From: Dyadobacter luticola
GTDB taxonomy: Bacteria > Bacteroidota > Bacteroidia > Cytophagales > Spirosomataceae
Length of the DNA: 64,000 nucleotides
Assembly: GCF_005860805.1 (NCBI RefSeq)
Contig: NZ_VCEJ01000005.1
Span: forward strand, 434,001-498,000
Reading direction: 5' to 3'
The notes below the pieces were generated by a model that had not been told where the DNA came from, ran no database searches, and saw only the letters and a list, made by a program, of their open reading frames with translations. The translations under genes were made by a program, and so were the position numbers. This document shows, in pieces, positions 63,922 through 64,000 of this stretch. Each line of letters opens with the position of its first letter. The stretch's first letter is position 1.

Positions 63922-64000
63922 ATGAAAAAGAACATTGCGCTTTGCCTCGTATTGATTATCAGTGCATTAACAGCACAAGCCCAGAAATTCAGTCCGCTGG
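63922..64000 (+). CDS. Start of a secreted protein, cut by the window edge
   Basis: ATG at 63922 opens MKKNIALCLVLIISALTAQA followed by QKFSPL, a clean signal peptide. It begins 43 bases after the serine hydrolase stop. The remainder is outside the window. Confidence 0.6.
   Translation, partial: MKKNIALCLVLIISALTAQAQKFSPL

Noticed and set aside
1-64000. CRISPR arrays, tRNA or rRNA genes, insertion sequences, prophage
   Set aside because: No evenly spaced direct repeats, tRNA-like folds in the intergenic gaps, transposase or phage genes are visible.

Overview
The window is chromosomal DNA from a Bacteroidota bacterium, most likely a Cytophagales/Spirosomaceae member (Dyadobacter-like by overall feel; genus-level placement is inference). 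Grounds: a complete porP-gldK-gldL-gldM-gldN type IX secretion/gliding core, a cargo protein with a type A C-terminal sorting domain, SirB1-like, DUF4271 and DUF5618 proteins, lipoproteins and Tat-like signals typical of the phylum, and promoters that fit TTTG-N19/20-TAnnTTTG better than the E. coli consensus. Coding density is high. I see no tRNA, rRNA, CRISPR array, insertion sequence or prophage.

Layout. 0-7.4 kb: small ORFs at the left edge, hisB, ribE, a PASTA protein, a T9SS cargo protein, a rhodanese, miaA and a collagen-like lipoprotein. 7.5-13.6 kb: the T9SS/gliding core on the minus strand; GldN carries an unusual 19-residue tandem repeat and a terminator-like hairpin separates gldK from gldL. 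13.7-18.6 kb: uroporphyrinogen-III synthase-like gene, DUF4271, sucD, azurin, a TlpA-like thioredoxin. 18.8-25.1 kb: TPR protein, exported Mn-type superoxide dismutase, recR, clpS, a sodium/solute symporter, a small secreted protein, an alkyltransferase-like protein, DUF3109. 25.1-31.3 kb: an envelope and sugar-nucleotide run on the minus strand (LysM lytic transglycosylase, O-methyltransferase, rmlA, rmlB, galE). 31.4-36.6 kb: SirB1-like, phosphopantetheinyl transferase, WD40, DivIVA-domain protein, folB, carboxynorspermidine dehydrogenase-like protein. 36.7-44.5 kb: a PQQ-type sugar dehydrogenase preceded by a complete six-gene ebo cluster (eboA-F). 44.7-54.3 kb: MgtC with DUF5618, a subtilase, a Na+/H+ antiporter, a Gfo/Idh/MocA oxidoreductase with a TIM-barrel isomerase, a Crp-family regulator, a putative outer-membrane barrel, a decayed T9SS cargo gene and a lipoprotein. 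54.4-64 kb: nucleoside-recognition membrane protein, TolC and HlyD-type adaptor without a pump gene, gpsA, sialidase-like lipoprotein, DEAD-box helicase, beta-lactamase-class serine hydrolase, and a truncated secreted protein at the right edge.

The most interesting system is the ebo cluster: EboA, a TatD-like hydrolase (EboB), a UbiA prenyltransferase (EboC), a 3-dehydroquinate-synthase-like cyclase (EboD), a TIM-barrel protein (EboE) and an alkaline-phosphatase-superfamily protein (EboF), tightly packed and partly overlapping. Related clusters are known in cyanobacteria, pseudomonads and eustigmatophyte plastids and are linked to export of or signalling by secondary metabolites, but the molecule made or moved is unknown, and no partner biosynthetic cluster lies in this window.
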